A DNA stretch of 61,849 nucleotides, taken from the NCBI GenBank assembly GCA_015657535.1, contig JADHZB010000779.1:1-61849 (forward strand), given 5' to 3'. This stretch comes from Nephromyces sp. MM_2019. Lineage: Eukaryota > Apicomplexa > Aconoidasida > Nephromycida. The notes beneath the pieces were generated by a model that saw nothing but the letters and a program-made list of their open reading frames with translations, was not told the DNA's origin and ran no database searches. Positions 48,217-60,000 of the stretch are shown here, in pieces (within the stretch, counting starts at the first letter, position 1; the number at the start of each line of letters is the position of its first letter). The position numbers were made by a program, and so were the translations under genes.

Positions 48217-48375
48217 TCACTTGCTATTTTCCCTTTTCAAGTAATCTTCTTTATTAACGCAACCAGATTCTTTCGTGCATTTTAAGGAGGCGTGTCCTAC
48301 GCTGTGGGGTTCCCAGTAGCTAGTCGAAATATCACCTATTCCTATTTCCCACATTTGTACTGATTGCCAATGATT
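48217..48375 (-). CDS. Possible terminal exon, unknown product
   Basis: After a T-run and TTGGCAG on the minus strand, an open frame of 52 codons reads SVQMWEIGIGDISTSYWEPH and ends KEDYLKRENSK with a stop. Composition is protein-like, with two Cys and balanced charges. No family is recognised and no partner exon was found, so it may be chance. Confidence 0.22.
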   Translation of the reverse strand, partial: NHWQSVQMWEIGIGDISTSYWEPHSVGHASLKCTKESGCVNKEDYLKRENSK

Positions 48376-49377
48376 AAAAAAAAATAGCATACATGCATTA
48401 GTTTCACTCGCTTTTCTACCGGAGGACTTTGCATACTTCGTACACGTAGGCAATTGTCAACACCGTATGGCGCGATGATGTCCCAAGACCTAAATTGTAC
48501 AGGCAGGATACACGGACAATCTTGCTTTTCACTGACATGAGTCCCTGTTCGTCGGCTCCTAGCCCAAGTTAAGCACCAAATAATGCTGGGTGTTATATGA
48601 AGATATAATGGCAGCCGGCCTCAATCTTCATGATTTGCAAATAATTGAATCTTGAAAAAAGCTCTATAGTTCGCTTCCTTGTGATGCTGTCAACGGCTTC
48701 TGCAAAATTTTGATTGTATAGGAGCTGGATGCTCGGCAGAGTTATGCGGCAGGAACAATTCTTTAAGTCTTACGCTAAACTCAAATCATTGTATAAACAC
48801 GAAGCTGCTGCGCACTGCCTTGCTCGCCCGAAGCGACACTTGATCCTGATACAAGCTGAAAACATGTAATTGCCACTTGTACGGCTTCGAGCGGATTTCG
48901 CTCTACCTAAAGCCTGTTTGTGAAATGTGATTGCTATTTGTTCTTTGGTTACTGTTGATCTTTTCCTGAAAGGGAACACTTTTGAAGTTTAGTTCAGATA
49001 GTAAGATAATGGTTGCTAGTATGTGAATGTCATTTGGTACTCATTACTTCGTAGGCAAGGAAAAGTTACTCCAGAGGCGACAGATTTGGTTGAAGGTCTT
49101 ATCCTCACTTGATAGTAGTTATTGTTAGCACCGCAACAGTCATGCTGAATTTCGGAAAGATTTTTCCGCTGTTTTGATTAAGAGGGTACAGAAATTCGCG
49201 TAAATAATTCTGGCTACCGATTCAGCAAAAAAGGCAAAGAGGTTTTCAGTATTGCCAGCATTGTTCGACGTACTGGTTTGGTACTACAGCTTCTCAGTGG
49301 GAAAAGGATATTAAATATATGGTAATTCGGCTGTCATCCTACTGAGCTGGGCAAGCACATAATGATCTTAATAGCCA

Positions 49378-52109
49378 ATGCTTTATTCTACCTTAGTGAA
49401 GCTCATAAGCTTCTTTTTTGAGAACTTTTCCAGAACTTCACGAGGTTCCTTTAAGAAAAATGTTGGGATAGGCATTTTTTTTGTTTCGGAGCAACTGGTA
49501 GTGCTGTTTTCCTTCAACGGGAAACCATGGAATACCATGGGCATCCCTTTACACATGAAAAAATTATGGTTACTTCTGGAAAGCAATGGCCTTGATGTCA
49601 CTGATGATTCAAATATTTACGAGAAATGGACCTACGATAGTATGAGGGAAGCGTATAGCTTGAGCACCAGTTGCCAGGCTGAAACTCCTCTCTTTAAACA
49701 GAAAAGCGGCATCCGCGGCTCCTTGAGAGGTTTGTGATGGCATGCATGCTTCTGTATTGATACGAATAGAGTCACAACATGGTTTATAATCCAAGTGTAC
49801 TATTTGAGGCTATGAGTGTTATGTAATGGCCATCGCATTTTTATAGGATTATGTTTGTACGCACTCCATTTCTGCTTTCACTTTTATTTTGTTGCTATAC
49901 ATGTTACTGAAGAATAGAATTGCCTCAAGGTGTTAATAATATGTTCAAAAAAATATATTTGTTTTCGTTCATTGATATACACCAATAATTGTTATTCCAT
50001 TCAGCAGCCGAAGAAATTGCATCATATCCGCCCTTGGATATGAGTAAGGGTCTCACGAATACCTCAGATGCAGAAGGAATAGCTTCAAATGCCGAGATAA
50101 GATTGTTGCACATTGAGGAGGTCCTTTACTGCATGCAGGAAAATGTGGAATTATACGTAATTGATGCCTACTCAGGAACACTGCTTGGAGCTGACGAGTT
50201 GCTAGAAATGGTATATTCCACGGAAGCCGGCATAGAGGTCAGAGGAAATATCAGCTTCAAATCCGCAAAAAATCCTGGTGCCTCACCAGATTTTATGAGT
50301 GTGCAGGGGGATAACGCACTAGGTGGATATTTATTTGATTCACAAAAAACTGATTATTTGAAATGCAATGCTTTGCCTGGTTCTAATAATATCTGCAGAA
50401 AGGTCTGGAAACTAGCGGACTACATTTCTTCAATAGATAGTTGCCAAGAGGATTTTTCCATGGACTTGAACTTTTCTTCCAGCTCTTCAGTAGCACATGC
50501 CTCGACTAATGCAGTTGAAAAAGTGTCATTTCATCCATCCACTCAATCTCAAAGTCAGGAAATGGAGCTCTCACAATATTCCATAGAATTTCTTCGCAAG
50601 CTTATTGATTTATTTATGGCCTATTCGACGGGTAGGTATAGTTTTGTCCCTCCAAATATAAAGGATTACTTATTATATTCAACTTTTCGTAGTCTCGGCT
50701 ATACCCTTAATCGGCAGTTTGATATCTTGAAGCGAATTTTTGAAGTGAGAAAACTTGGTACTGCAGTGGATATAAATATTTTGCAAATTCTAGCACGGAT
50801 TGTAGCTCCAAATTTGAAAGAGTCTCCTTGTACTTCGAAGTTGGGAAAGCCACATAGTTGCGAAATGGTGGGAAATCCGATAAATTTGCGAGGACCTAAA
50901 AAGTGCTGCTCAGAAGTGACTGATCAGCATTTTTCCCAACTAAATCCAACTTTTGAAGGGTGCAAAGATAATCCCGCCTGTAGTTCTCACGAATTAAATT
51001 TTTTAAGCCGCCTGAAGAGCAGGCGAGGATGCCTTCAATCAGATCTCCTATTGTTAAACCTCGTTATATCACCAGCTGTATCATCTACTTGTAGAAAGGT
51101 TTTAAAGTTTTTTTTTCATGAAAGAAATTCTCATAATCCGTGCGGATGCAGTGAAAGCTTTATTTGGGAAGATGACTCAGACATCAATGATTCTAAGAAG
51201 CTTTGCTGGGTGGACTCATTATCCTTTTTTAAGAGTTTAATGCTTATAGATAGCTCTCAGCTTGCTGGTCTTGCCTCTAGCTCATCCCTCGGTGGTTGTG
51301 ATACATCTTCAAAACTTGGTACACTATCCAAGGATTTTTTGTCTAATCAAATTATGGCTATAGAAAGCATGGAAAAAGCAGAAGCAATGCCTCATTTTTC
51401 TTTTAAAAAAGCTTTACAGCTGCTTAGAGAATTTTTACCATGCAATTTCTTAAAATCACTAAAAAGATATGCCGATAGCGTTGATTTGGATTTTACTTCA
51501 AGGGGTATTTTTGAAGGCAATGAGCTTTTCTCTCTAATTCAGCACGCAGTAGTCTCTCAAGCGGATGAAATTTTACTTTCTTTGAAGAATCCGATTATGA
51601 TTTTGAGGGATGAGCTTCCAGAAAGCTTATATGAAACAAACAATAGTGAGGCCCCCTCTTGTACGTTTCCAAGCTTATCAATTAAACGCATGTTTAACGA
51701 GGATTACCAAAAAAAATTTTCATCGGAGCAAGAGTTGTACCGTGTTGTTTTATGCTCGCTTAACAATGTGCTTGCTACAAAGAGTGAAGATTTCTGGGCC
51801 GGCCGTTCCATTTGGCAAGTACTGCGTATCTACAAGGCACCTAAAATCGCCGTAAACTTTTGTGTGTTTACAGTCAACGCTGATGAAAGCGTCACGAAGT
51901 GTCTTTCCTCTTATTCTTTGTTACATAGTAGGCGTTTTCTGGATGGGCTTTTTACAGGTACCACTACCAAAAATAGAAGTTCCATACTTGAAGGCTTTCC
52001 TTTTGGCAAGAGAACATCTGGCAACGAAGAGGAAGAAGATGTGTTAGTAGCAGTGTTCTCATCTGTTCAATTTCTTTTTTTGAAAGTGGCATTAGTTGGC
52101 GAATTTTAA
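49378..52109 (+). CDS. SEN54: tRNA-splicing endonuclease subunit SEN54
   Basis: Two exons, 49378-49729 and 50005-52109, join in phase 1 (TTGAGAG|GTTTGT ... TTCCATTCAG|CAGCC) to give 818 residues. The family's N-domain is visible in two pieces. GKPWNTMG (residues 48-55) corresponds to the FWxTMG motif. IRLLHIEEVLYCMQENVELYV (from about 149) corresponds to LxPEEALYLLExGxLxV, followed by LLGADELLEMVY for SIQEAYxLL. YLLYSTFRSLGYTLNR (about 339-355) matches the YxVYxxLKxLGYxVxR helix. Near the C-terminus, WQVLRIYKAPKIAVNFCVFTVN matches the pattern of an aromatic/basic strand, xxDFxVxVV, and EDVLVAVFSSVQFLFLKVAL fits the last strands. SEN54 is a structural subunit of the nuclear or mitochondrial-surface heterotetramer that cuts introns from pre-tRNA. 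The middle 350 residues are a low-similarity insertion rich in Ser, making the protein longer than the human one. Exon 2 has no stop over 700 codons, which supports it strongly. Confidence 0.72.
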
Positions 52110-55100
52110 TTTTTGCCTTACTCTTATTGTGATTCAAGTAATTTTTCCTCTTTACTGCACACCACATAATACCAACACGGTTTGTTTGCTCCAATAGAAT
52201 TGATTCCGCGATAGTGCTTCAAACTTTCGATTTACTCCTATTCAACATCCTTACCTATGATTTTGGTAGCAATTTTCATTTATTTTGAGAAAATCGCATT
52301 TTTTCAGAGTAGAAACTAGCTTTTTTAGTACATCAGGGAATAATTTGAGGAAAGCTGTTATTCATATAGCTCGAGTACATCCATAGTGGGAAACTCTCAT
52401 GCGCCTGGGCTTGCTTAAATCCCCAAAACTTTACAAAACCTTAAAAATATCTTCTAAAAAGATCAGTTACCTCGTGGACTGTTTTAAACGGGTGGAAAAC
52501 AAAAATAAGTGGACCACATGCTGAATTTAAGTGTGTGAATCATCTAGATCCAAGCAAAGTAAATTGTCCGGTATGGCTAGTTTATTTTTTAAGAGCACAT
52601 TAAATAATAAACGGCGGTCATGAATTCATCGTGAATTATGGAATTTTAGTCCTCAGATGAATTTTCTCACTATTTGAATACAGGTAAGAGCTTTAGGATT
52701 TCCTTGGAGTACTTTTGACTTATGCACTTATGTTAAATAAGAGTCTAGAAATAGCACATCATATTAGAAAGCTTAATTTCGGATTCTAGGAAGCAGCGGT
52801 TGTGATTATTTTTGCGTGAAAGAAGTTACTAATGGTCCAAGCTAAAAATGAGAAAATCGAAGGCGCTAATATGATGCTGGCAGATTTCAATCGATATTTG
52901 TAGCCCTGTTGCAATGCTTCAGTCTACGAAAAAATAGCTTCACCAAAATTACTTAAATAAAAAAATTAATGCATAATTAAACAATAGTTTCATCAGATTT
53001 AACTCTTGTGATGGTAATTTTGGTGGACCGTAGAGGCCGTCAAAGTAATTCGGTTCTTTGCATAAGTACATGCTCAAATTAGAATGTTGTCTTTGGTCAT
53101 TACAACTGCTAGGAAAGCGAATCTCCACCGTTTAATTCAAGAATTTTAAATCAAACATCGTGTCATCAACTCTGAAGGCAACTAGAAAATGAAATGATGG
53201 CACTAGCATGATACTATGCTTGGGGAATTAGAACTTGCTACCGTAGCTAAGGGTAATTTAAATTTTTTAATTTTTCCCCAGGTGAACCTTTGTATTTCTG
53301 TAACTGTGAAGAGATGCGGGAAATCCCAATAACTAAGAAGAAATGCTTACTGAAAGAATTGATATTTAAGCAAACTGTTACGCACATTGGAGCTAAGAAA
53401 TTGCACGCATGGTTTTAGTGATACTTCGCCAAGGTCGTCAGATTCTGACAAACTTTGAATTTTTTTATGTCATTCATGCATAAGTTTCATTATTGCATGT
53501 AGTTTTATCGATACTTTGATTTTTTCGTTTCGTTGTGCCAAGAGTTTCAGTATACATTAATTTTTGCGGCAAATTATCCGCTAAGTCTTAATAAAAATTC
53601 AAAATCATCCGAAAGCAAAACTGGGCCAGTGGGGTTCTAATGACGTCACAATGGTTATTGTTAATAATGCAAAATAACGCGGAAAAACAAAACAGAATTT
53701 GCGGGTTAAAACTGTTCTGTTACGAAAACGCTGTTTCTAGTAATGGTGCTGAGTGGTTTAATTTTTTTCTTCTACGGCTGATATGGTCGAATTTTGAATT
53801 ATTGTATGGGTTTTTACGCAATAATTTTGATGTAGTATTCACATGAAACTTCGTCTACTTAAGTCCAAACGGGAGAATCTGCCGGTTTCAAGCCTCAAGC
53901 TACCTACCTCTGTACTCCGGTTACCATATGAACTTAACCAATATATATTCTAATTCTACCTTAATAATCAAAGATAAAAGCTATCCATGTCTTTTTTTAA
54001 GAACTTTCGTACAAACTTAGACGCTGTATTTGAATATAAATATAAATCAGTATTATCGGTGATATTCTTAGCTAAGTATAAAGTAGTACAAAGGGAAAAT
54101 GTAATAAAACATCGAAGAAATGGTCATTTATATAAAAAGCTGCAAAAAAGTGTTTGGCCGTTGCTTTGCTAGGCGAAAATCGTGATACCGCCCCACAAGC
54201 AAGATATCAAAGAATGTATCGTAGTACCTATTTATGTTTAGTATAGTTTACTACCGTTTTTCACTCGAGGAGGACCCTGATTTCCAAAGAAATAAGTCCT
54301 CTGCGGGAGACGCGAGCTACAATATACTCTTAGTTTTCACCTGATATTACGGCAAGCTATTGGAGTAACAGTGTAATCAGAACTGTTACATGAAATAGCA
54401 CTGTCGATGCTCCTTAATATAGCAGCATTTTTCCTGTTGAAGCGATGCTCGCAATAGGAAATCAACCCCTAATAAAGTCTTATTCTCTCGTCACATGGTC
54501 AGGTACAAAAGCTCAGCTCTCTCTCCCTTTACTTGACAAGTTGACCAGATTTTACTGGCTTTCCTTCATGAAGGGCATCTATGGGGAAAATTTTGCCTGC
54601 ATGTCTGATAGATTCAAATTACAACTAGTAAGATGATTTTTCAGTCTAAAACTCTTCAGTAGTTTCACGAGATTTTCATGTGTTAGATACAAATCAAATA
54701 TATTTTTAAGATGATTACAAAGTCCAAGACTCTTCAGCAGTTTTACGATAACTTCTGGCTCTGCAAGTATATTGATATCGGATTGAAAACAAGCCTGGTC
54801 TCCAAGCATGGAAGACGCTCTTTAAGTCGACATTGGGGTTGTGCTTCTGACATAAATTGCCTTCGTTTGTGTGGTTTCACAAAATTTTACAGCCACCAAC
54901 CCACCACTCCATATAAGCGAAATCACAAAGGTTTAAGGAGAAAATCTAACAGTTAAGCATATTGCGAATTAAAAGCCTATGCCAATTTATTTTTTGCGTC
55001 TAAAGCATCGGTTTGATGCAAAAGAGCTTGATTTCACAATGTAGCTTGAAACAATGTGCATAATGTATGCTTTACCTGCAGTATCAGTCTATTATAACGC

Positions 55101-55714
55101 ATTCTAAAACTCCAGCGAATTGCAAAAGTTTGCTCAACACTCCAAGGCGCTGTTGGGGCTAATGCAGGTTCACAAAAATTCCCTACCTGCATATACATAG
55201 ATATCTAGGCACTAGCAAAAACGCGGTACGCTTCTAATGATTTAAAAAAATGCAGATTCCACGCATATTGATAAGAGAGATTTTATATTATGCACATACA
55301 TATGCAAGTCATATGACATGCAAGGAATCTTCTTTGCTGAGTTCTTGTACATCTTTGATAATTTCTGGTATACACAGTCTGTTAAAGCCGATTTCAGCTT
55401 AAAATTGTTATTTCAACAGGGACTTTCAAAACTCTGCATTCTGAGGTATTTCTAGTTGATAAACCGTCATACCTAGCGTATGCATGCTGTGGGTGTGGTT
55501 ATTCTGCCGGCAAAGCTTATGAAAAGGGAGCTTTATCAAATAGCAGCATGTTACTAACAAAAAATTTGATTGGCTGATTGGAATAAAGGGTAGCTTCCAT
55601 TGTGATAAATTTTGAAAAGAGCATAAATGTATATATATGTATGGAAAATGTATTGTGGCTACTATAGATATGATTCGCACTCTGTATGTTTTTCATTTGA
55701 TGATCACGTAATCT

Positions 55715-55993
55715 ATGCAATTAGAAGTGATGAAAAATATCTATTATCTAGTGCTGACTATTAACTTTGTTGAACTAGCGAACCATGACATCCCATCGAT
55801 AGATACACTCGTAATAAGCCTTAATCTGGTTGCGCAAAAATTTCAACGGTTTTTTCGTTTTGTTTCCTTGGAAGTAGCTTGCAGTATTTTAATGAATCGC
55901 ATCCTGATGGATTTGTCGAAAAAAAAAGAAGCTAAAAGTATTGTTGAGCTAAATCTTACTTTCGAGGCTAGTGCTTCTTACCATAGGGCATAG
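55715..55993 (+). CDS. Hypothetical 92-residue frame
   Basis: It starts at an ATG (MQLEVMKNIYYLVLTINFVE) and ends EASASYHRA before a stop. It is Leu/Ile-rich with amphipathic character and a short Lys run. No motif, neighbour or splice signal supports it further, so it is only a candidate. Confidence 0.22.
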   Translation: MQLEVMKNIYYLVLTINFVELANHDIPSIDTLVISLNLVAQKFQRFFRFVSLEVACSILMNRILMDLSKKKEAKSIVELNLTFEASASYHRA

Positions 55994-56139
55994 TATGTGC
56001 TAGAGATGTCATCGCATCATTTGCCCATTTTGCAGTGCGGTATTAGCCTGTGTATATTTTGTAGGTTTCGCAATATACGCCATGCCGGAAAACAGGCATT
56101 ATCAAGAGGGGAGTATACTGGGATGTATATCTTAATATA

Positions 56140-56350
56140 AAGTACAGCACAACATAGTATTTTTTAATAGATAATATCGATTACCGTAGATAGTATCATG
56201 CGAATATACAATACGAATATAATACCGTATATAATATAAAAGTGCGATATAATAAAAAATACAAGATACAGTATAATATATAATACAGTATAATAAAATA
56301 TATAATGCAATATATGGTATAATACAACAAATAATATGTAATAAATAACA
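56140..56350. repeat. AT-rich low-complexity block
   Basis: The sequence is almost only A and T, with repeated variants of ATAATATA, AATACAGTATAATA and ATATAATGCAATATATGG. Any open frame here reflects composition. Confidence 0.85.
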
Positions 56351-57005
56351 AAAGATACGACAAAATGCAATAAAATTGACTTCTGAGTTTCTTAGCACGA
56401 AAAAACGAGGTGACTAGTCCGCGTCCCTTCGAGACATATTATTCCTCTTCAAATGCTGTGGCCTGCCACACACACCACTATATTTATGGCAGCTACTCTT
56501 CATAGGCGTTCTTCCAAAATATAAACGCGCACCACTTCTTCCACCTTCACCCTCCTAAAAGCCATTTTTACGACTTTCACTGTCTTTTTGATACGTTTTG
56601 AGTAGGTGTTTTTCTCGTGTCACACACACCAAAAAGTATCACGCACATCTACAGCCGAACTTGCTCTTCCAGCATCACCCCAGTAGTCATGGTTCCTCTG
56701 AAATTTGCTGTATGTTTCACACACACATTTGAGATGATTACGTAGAGATAATGAATTCGCTTGATAGTAAGTCAAACTCGGTGCTGCAAGTAGTTCTAGA
56801 CACCATTTTACCAAAATTAATTACAATAAATGAACATGCAGATATAGGAATCTACGCATACACCCACACGTACATATATCACACACATACAAAATAGCCT
56901 CCATATAGTTTTTGAATCCTTCAACACAATATGGATTGAGGCAAGGAGTGTCTTTCTGGCGATGCTTTTTGTAGCTGATAGTACTCCCTATCTAAATCTA
57001 CTATA

Positions 57006-60000
57006 ATGTCGCCAAGTAAAACAGAAACGGGTCTCATGAACTACTTGCTAGAAGAAGTGCGGAACATATCTCAGATAGAGGGAGTATTTCTGGAATACTT
57101 TGAAGCTTTAAGGTGAAGAAAAATAATTAAAGAAATCGTGTATTATATTTAGTAGCTTTACATATATATATGTTTGCAGTCAGATACTTCATAGCTAGGA
57201 AGAATGGAAAATTTATACCGATTTTATCTCCCTAGTTCGAGTGTCTTTTATTGGTACTTGGAGACTGCATGTGACTATAGTATTTTGAAGCTGAAAACAG
57301 AGAATTTATTCGCTTTTTGGGCCGTGTGTGGCTGGTTCATTCATATTTATTGTGGATGAAAGCTTTTTTTGCTTCCTTCTGGAGCCACCGAGAGTAATTC
57401 TTTTTTTAAATTTTTTCCTTGCAGCAACGATGACTCTGATAATGACGGTGTTATCTTCGAAAATGAATCGCAGGTATGGGTTTGAGGGTTTTTGTGTGTG
57501 TTTTGTTGGGGTTTGAAGATGAGTCTCTCCTTTTGGGATTTGAGAAGTCTACAATTTATGCGAGGAAGAAACCTCAAAAATTCATCTCAGATATGGGATT
57601 ACAAACGACGTCCTATATACATTTCACAAGTTATCGCAATCATGAATGTACTTTGACTTTTCATTTTTATTGAGAGTGATTTAGTTTCGTAAGGTGTGTG
57701 AATGTCGTCGCACGGTGTTTTTCTTTTAAAGCAGAGAAACGGAGTTTATACATTACATAAATGATTGCCCACTTAAACCTTATTTTCATTAGCCCTTGCT
57801 TTGTTTTCCAGGAGTGAACTTGAGCCTATACTATCAGGGTTGAATCGCGTCGCTTTTTTGTATACCCCCCTGTTGACTTTACTCTTTATTTTTTCAGCAA
57901 GATGATGAAGGTTACAGCTACCAGCTGCAATTCGGCTTGCACCAGGTTTCGAGTATTGCTGAGGGACTTATGGGATATACTCTGCTTATAGATGGATTCA
58001 TTAAGACCTCGTAAGCTTATTAATCAGGTTTTAACGCCGTTTTTTTTTGTTATAAAATTCAAATACTGGAGGCTGACTAGAAAGCTTAGCTTATACACAC
58101 TAGCATAAGGAAATCTTGAGAGCATCTCTTGGAAAGTTTTAATAGAATTGATATGCGCTGAAACCCGCATCTTCTTGAAAAATCGCCAAAAATCACTATT
58201 TTTATTGAATTTAAAGTCTTCATCTATCGAGACTATTGAAATGCTTCCTTCAGAATCATCACTCAATAAAAAGCACGGACCTTTGCTTGCTATTGGAAGA
58301 TATAGCATGTATATCATAGGCTCTTCTATAGACTTTGAGAAAATGTGCGGTTTTCTTGAATCATGGATAGAGACTTAATGCTACAACTTATAGCCAGTAG
58401 AAAGGTTGATTTTTCGAAAAATCTCTTTCTTCTTTATGAACAGAGGTCTTGAGGTAGTAGAAACGCTAATATTTGAAAGCTCCTCTTCCAATCTGTGTTT
58501 ATGCAGGTATCCGAATAGTAATCCGGATGTTTATATCTCTAAAGTAAATGGCTTTGGCTCAGCTGATGCCGAAAAAAAATTGGAGGCAGTAATCTCAAGA
58601 GCCCTGGAGAATGGGTAATGAAGAAAACGTCAATGCAAAGTAGAGTTTATAGCTGTTTAAAGATGGGAAGGGAGCTATTTTACCTACCTATTTGTGGTGA
58701 CCATGCGAAATTTAGCAAAAACAAACGTTTCTCTCAGCTTCCAAAGAAACTTTCAGGATTTTTGGCGAATACGCGATTGAAGAGGTTTCATTTTCTTCAA
58801 AGTTAAAACGCTGCATTTGGTGTGTGTGTGTGTGTGATACCAATTATTGGTTCAAGGCCTACTTTTGCTGTATAGTTTTCTGCATTGCTTTTGAAGTTTG
58901 TTCACACAATCGAGGGTTTTAGATTGCTTTATTTTGAGAGTATATTTGCAGCTCTGGAGGTTCTGCAAGTCTGACGAAGGTAATTCGATCTCTCAAGTTT
59001 GCGGCTGAGAAGCTCAAGTTTTTATCGGTAGCTGCAATCACTGGAAATGCTGGAAAGGTAGGAAACTTTGTGTGTTACTACATATAAATGTATTGCCAGC
59101 GAGTGAAAGCAACTGGAGTTGCATTCTCAAGAATTTTTAAAGGTTTTTCTTTATGTTTCTGAGATGATGTGAGACTTTAGAAAAGATGCTTTAATCATAG
59201 ATGCTGAATATTGTGTGTGTGGTTTGCTAGGAAATATATAGTTGCTGTTTCTGGCTTGACCGCATTTTTAGATATATATACCCATATGATCAGGATTGAA
59301 TGCGCTAAATACATACCCATATAGTTTGAGGTGGTCAGTGTGTTATTTAGTATTGTTTTTAGGGGCAGATATACACACATGCTGCATATCTAGGCAGGTA
59401 GATGCTTTATTAGGCTATAAAACTATGAAAAGATACAATCGTGAACGTTCATGCATCAAAAATGCCGGAAAAAAAGAGTTTTTGTGGAAATGATTGATGA
59501 AAGTCTTATCAAGGTGTACATACACCTTGTTAAAATCTGCTGTTTCATCTGCTTCTTGCATAGTCAATGGGATGTGGCAGTGCAAAATTGCGAATCCAAG
59601 TTATTTTCAACACACGGAGGAACTTCTTCACTTCTTCTCAACTCTTTGGTTTATGTGAGAAATTTAGATTTTTTTCTACTATTTTAGCGTTTGAGATGAA
59701 GCGTATTCCCTGCTTTTTTCGCGGCATGAAGATGCATTATACTAACCTCTTATTCTCTTGAGTTTTGCGTGTTTAAATATGCTGATTTACATGTTTTTAT
59801 GCTATAAACATGCATAGAAGTAATGGTGACTAGTATTTGCTCGTGACACTACCTTCGAGAGCATATAGGATTTCCGATGTTTTTTTTGTCTAAAATTAGA
59901 ACAAGAGCGGCGAGACGGAAAATTTGGATAGTCTTTCAAAGGTGATTATAGCAATTATGACTTTAAAATTCGATGTAGAGTGTGTGTTTATCACAGTTTC

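Larger units (their letters stand above)
45988..49377. other. Intergenic region between divergent genes
   Basis: This lies between the minus-strand lipase and the plus-strand SEN54 gene, so it should hold both promoters. It contains the minisatellite at 47085-47320. It also has two short motif-free frames with decent acceptors: 48217-48375 (minus, listed) and 47732-47950 (plus, after AAATTTCAG). I assign no gene with confidence. Confidence 0.5.
52110..57005. other. Intergenic region between SEN54 and the GCN2-type kinase
   Basis: About 4.9 kb with no recognised gene. It contains a 92-codon frame at 55715-55993 (listed), an extremely AT-rich block at 56140-56350, and otherwise short frames. 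The promoter of the kinase gene should lie at its right end. Confidence 0.5.

Noticed and set aside
48530..48620. 5S rRNA-like words (cccaagttaagca, gctgggtg) on the plus strand
   Set aside because: Only short words match. The promoter box region and the overall stem structure of 5S rRNA are missing.
56132..56398. Ile/Tyr-rich hydrophobic frames on the minus strand
   Set aside because: The block is nearly pure A/T low-complexity DNA; the hydrophobic reading follows from composition.
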